Of a stretch of 24,289 nt of DNA, positions 22,670-24,289 are shown piece by piece. Each line of letters begins with the position of its first letter. Position 1 is the stretch's first letter. The notes below the pieces were generated by a model. The model did not search any database, had not been told where the DNA came from, and worked only from the letters and a program-made list of their open reading frames with translations. The stretch comes from an uncultured Prevotella sp. (GTDB lineage: Bacteria; Bacteroidota; Bacteroidia; Bacteroidales; Bacteroidaceae), in the NCBI GenBank assembly GCA_947304695.1, contig CAMZBS010000030.1:1-24289 (forward strand), read 5' to 3'. Position numbers and translations under genes: made by a program.

Positions 22670-24145
22670 ATGTCACAGACTGAAAACGGTAGCAAGGGTT
22701 ACCTTATTAGCATCGTAATGGTGGCAGTGTTGGGCGGACTCCTGTTCGGCTACGACACTGCCGTCATCTCTGGTGCAGAGAAGGGACTTCAGGCTTTCTT
22801 CATGGAAGCTAAGGACTTTGCCTATACTGATGGCTGGCACGGATTTACTTCGGCTTCTGCCCTTATCGGATGTATCATCGGTTCTGCTCTTTCGGGCTTT
22901 TTGGCCACCAACTTGGGACGTAAGCGTTCGCTGATTATCGCAGGCTTGCTGTTCTTTGTCTCGGCATTGGGCTCGATGGATCCTGAGTTCCTGTTCTTTG
23001 AATATGGTACTCCCACCTACTCGCTGCTCATCATGTTCAACTTCTACCGCGTGATAGGTGGTATTGGTGTAGGCCTTGCTTCGGCCATCTGCCCGATGTA
23101 CATTGGTGAGGTGGCTCCCTCTAACATAAGAGGTATGCTTGTCTCATGGAACCAGTTCGCCATTATCTTTGGTCAGCTGGTGGTCTATTTTGTCAACTTC
23201 TTCATCCTGGGCGACCATATCCAGCCGCTCGTTGAGGAGATGGGTAAGGGCATTGCTGCCATCAATCCTGCTGCACAGTGGACGGTGACGACTGGCTGGC
23301 GCTATATGTTCGGTTCTGAGGCTGTGCCCGCAGGACTCTTCGCCCTGCTCATCTGCTTCGTGCCTGAAACCCCGCGTTACCTCGTGTCTATTGGCCGCGA
23401 TGATGTGGCTTCACGTATTCTGGCTAAGATCAATGGCGAGAGCAAGGCAGCTCAGATTCTGCAGGACATCAAGGACACGATGGTGGTGAAGACCGAGAAA
23501 CTGATGACCTATGGTTTCGTATGTATCTTCGTAGGTATCATGCTCAGTGTGTTCCAGCAGGCTGTGGGTATCAATGCTGTGCTCTACTATGCACCGCGTA
23601 TCTTCGGTGACATGGGTATGGATGATCCAATGATGTTGACGGTGTTTATGGGCATTATCAATATCTCGTTCACACTTGTTGCTGTGTTTACAGTTGAGAA
23701 GTGGGGCCGCAAGCCGCTGCTCATTTCAGGTTCGCTGGGTATGGCTTTGGGCGCATTCGGTGTGGCAGTTACCTTTGGTAATGAAAGCCTTGCATTATTA
23801 ACAGCTGCCTCGCTGTTGGTCTACTCGGCATCGTTCATGTTCTCATGGGGCCCCATCACCTGGGTGCTTATCGCCGAGATATTCCCCAACACCATTCGTG
23901 GTGGAGCCGTAGCTATTGCCGTAGCTTTCCAGTGGATTTTCAACTTTATCGTCTCTTCAACCTTCGTGCCTATGTTCAATATGCACCTGACTGAAGGCGA
24001 TGACTTCGGTCACTGGTTCACCTACGGTCTCTACGGTATCATCTGCGTCATTGCAGCCCTCTTTGTATGGAAGATGGTGCCCGAGACCAAGGGTAAGACC
24101 CTTGAAGACATGACCGCTATGTGGAAGAACAGAATGAATAAATAA
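22670..24145 (+). CDS. MFS sugar transporter, sugar porter (XylE/glucose) family
   Basis: This 491-residue inner-membrane protein has about 12 hydrophobic segments and the sugar-porter signatures. These are FGYDTAVISGAEKGLQ in TM1, GRKRSL in the TM2-3 loop, GEVAPSNIRGMLVSWNQFAI, PETPRYLV before the central loop, QQAVGINAVLYYAPRIFG in TM7, WGRKPLL, and VPETKGKTLEDM at the C-terminus. Members are proton symporters or uniporters for xylose, glucose or similar sugars; the exact sugar is not resolved. A TTG at 22661 would add three residues, but the ATG at 22670 (MSQTENGSKGYLIS) is the natural start. The operon context with an exported aldose epimerase points to hexose or pentose uptake. Confidence 0.93.
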   Translation: MSQTENGSKGYLISIVMVAVLGGLLFGYDTAVISGAEKGLQAFFMEAKDFAYTDGWHGFTSASALIGCIIGSALSGFLATNLGRKRSLIIAGLLFFVSALGSMDPEFLFFEYGTPTYSLLIMFNFYRVIGGIGVGLASAICPMYIGEVAPSNIRGMLVSWNQFAIIFGQLVVYFVNFFILGDHIQPLVEEMGKGIAAINPAAQWTVTTGWRYMFGSEAVPAGLFALLICFVPETPRYLVSIGRDDVASRILAKINGESKAAQILQDIKDTMVVKTEKLMTYGFVCIFVGIMLSVFQQAVGINAVLYYAPRIFGDMGMDDPMMLTVFMGIINISFTLVAVFTVEKWGRKPLLISGSLGMALGAFGVAVTFGNESLALLTAASLLVYSASFMFSWGPITWVLIAEIFPNTIRGGAVAIAVAFQWIFNFIVSSTFVPMFNMHLTEGDDFGHWFTYGLYGIICVIAALFVWKMVPETKGKTLEDMTAMWKNRMNK

Positions 24146-24171
24146 CTAATTACTAACAAAAATAACAAACA

Positions 24172-24289
24172 ATGAACTGGAGTTCACATGAATTTATCTG
24201 GCTCGACTGGGTGGTGCTCATCGTCGGCCTGTTAGGAGTGGTGGCAGCCGTATGGTATGCCATCTGGAAAGACAAGAAAGCCCAGCAGG
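24172..24289 (+). CDS. Probable sodium:solute symporter, N-terminal fragment (runs off window)
   Basis: Only 39 residues lie in the window. They start at the ATG at 24172, 26 bp after the MFS stop, with an A-rich leader (AACAAAAATAACAAACA). MNWSSHEFIWLDWVVLIVGL and the following hydrophobic stretch, then WKDKKAQQ, look like the first membrane helix and loop of sodium:solute symporter (SSS/SGLT) proteins. These commonly start with a (L)DWxVLxxY-type helix. The assignment is tentative because the diagnostic later helices are not visible. If right, this operon carries two different classes of sugar transporter. Confidence 0.5.
   Translation, partial: MNWSSHEFIWLDWVVLIVGLLGVVAAVWYAIWKDKKAQQ

Overview
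The window looks like chromosomal DNA of a Bacteroidota bacterium, most likely Prevotellaceae (Prevotella/Segatella type). The evidence is repeated TAnnTTTG promoter elements, A/T-rich leaders with almost no Shine-Dalgarno sequences, several lipoproteins with a Cys lipobox, a malic enzyme fused to a phosphotransacetylase-like domain, and an ECF sigma factor followed by a one-helix membrane protein. Taxonomy is inferred from style and protein families; no rRNA or marker search was possible. No tRNA, rRNA, insertion sequence, integrase or CRISPR array was seen.

Layout. (1) 1-3050: a truncated lamin-tail-domain surface protein (minus) diverges from a type-B carboxylesterase lipoprotein (plus). 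The esterase converges on a FemAB/GNAT-like acyltransferase (minus), and the two stop codons share one TGATCA palindrome. (2) 3081-5639: a tightly overlapping plus-strand operon of nitroreductase, Rossmann/DUF2520 protein, KdsC-type phosphatase and Maf pyrophosphatase. Its 5' leader is almost entirely nine exact 8-bp repeats. (3) 5647-10542: a plus-strand cluster of ECF sigma factor, putative membrane anti-sigma protein, an unrecognised 383-aa secreted protein and a 691-aa secreted protein ending in a thioredoxin/TlpA-like domain. The two exported proteins appear to share a repeated beta-rich module. (4) 10543-11046: a 504-bp gap between converging genes with a 22-bp tandem repeat and small hairpins.

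(5) 11047-21254: a long minus-strand series reading, in transcription order, small lipoprotein, DMP19-family protein, SmpB, MetH (without reactivation domain), GHL10/DUF187-type hydrolase, RecQ, then across a second A-rich GTAAAA repeat array the MaeB-type malic enzyme and a short FolK-like protein. Many joins are ATGA overlaps or gaps under 12 bp, so the first six genes are probably one transcript. (6) 21378-24289: a plus-strand sugar-uptake operon of aldose 1-epimerase lipoprotein, MFS sugar transporter and the start of what looks like a sodium:solute symporter.

The best candidates for undescribed biology are the sigma/anti-sigma/secreted-module/TlpA cluster and the pair of leader repeat arrays. 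Both A-rich arrays lie on the sense strand directly upstream of metabolic genes.
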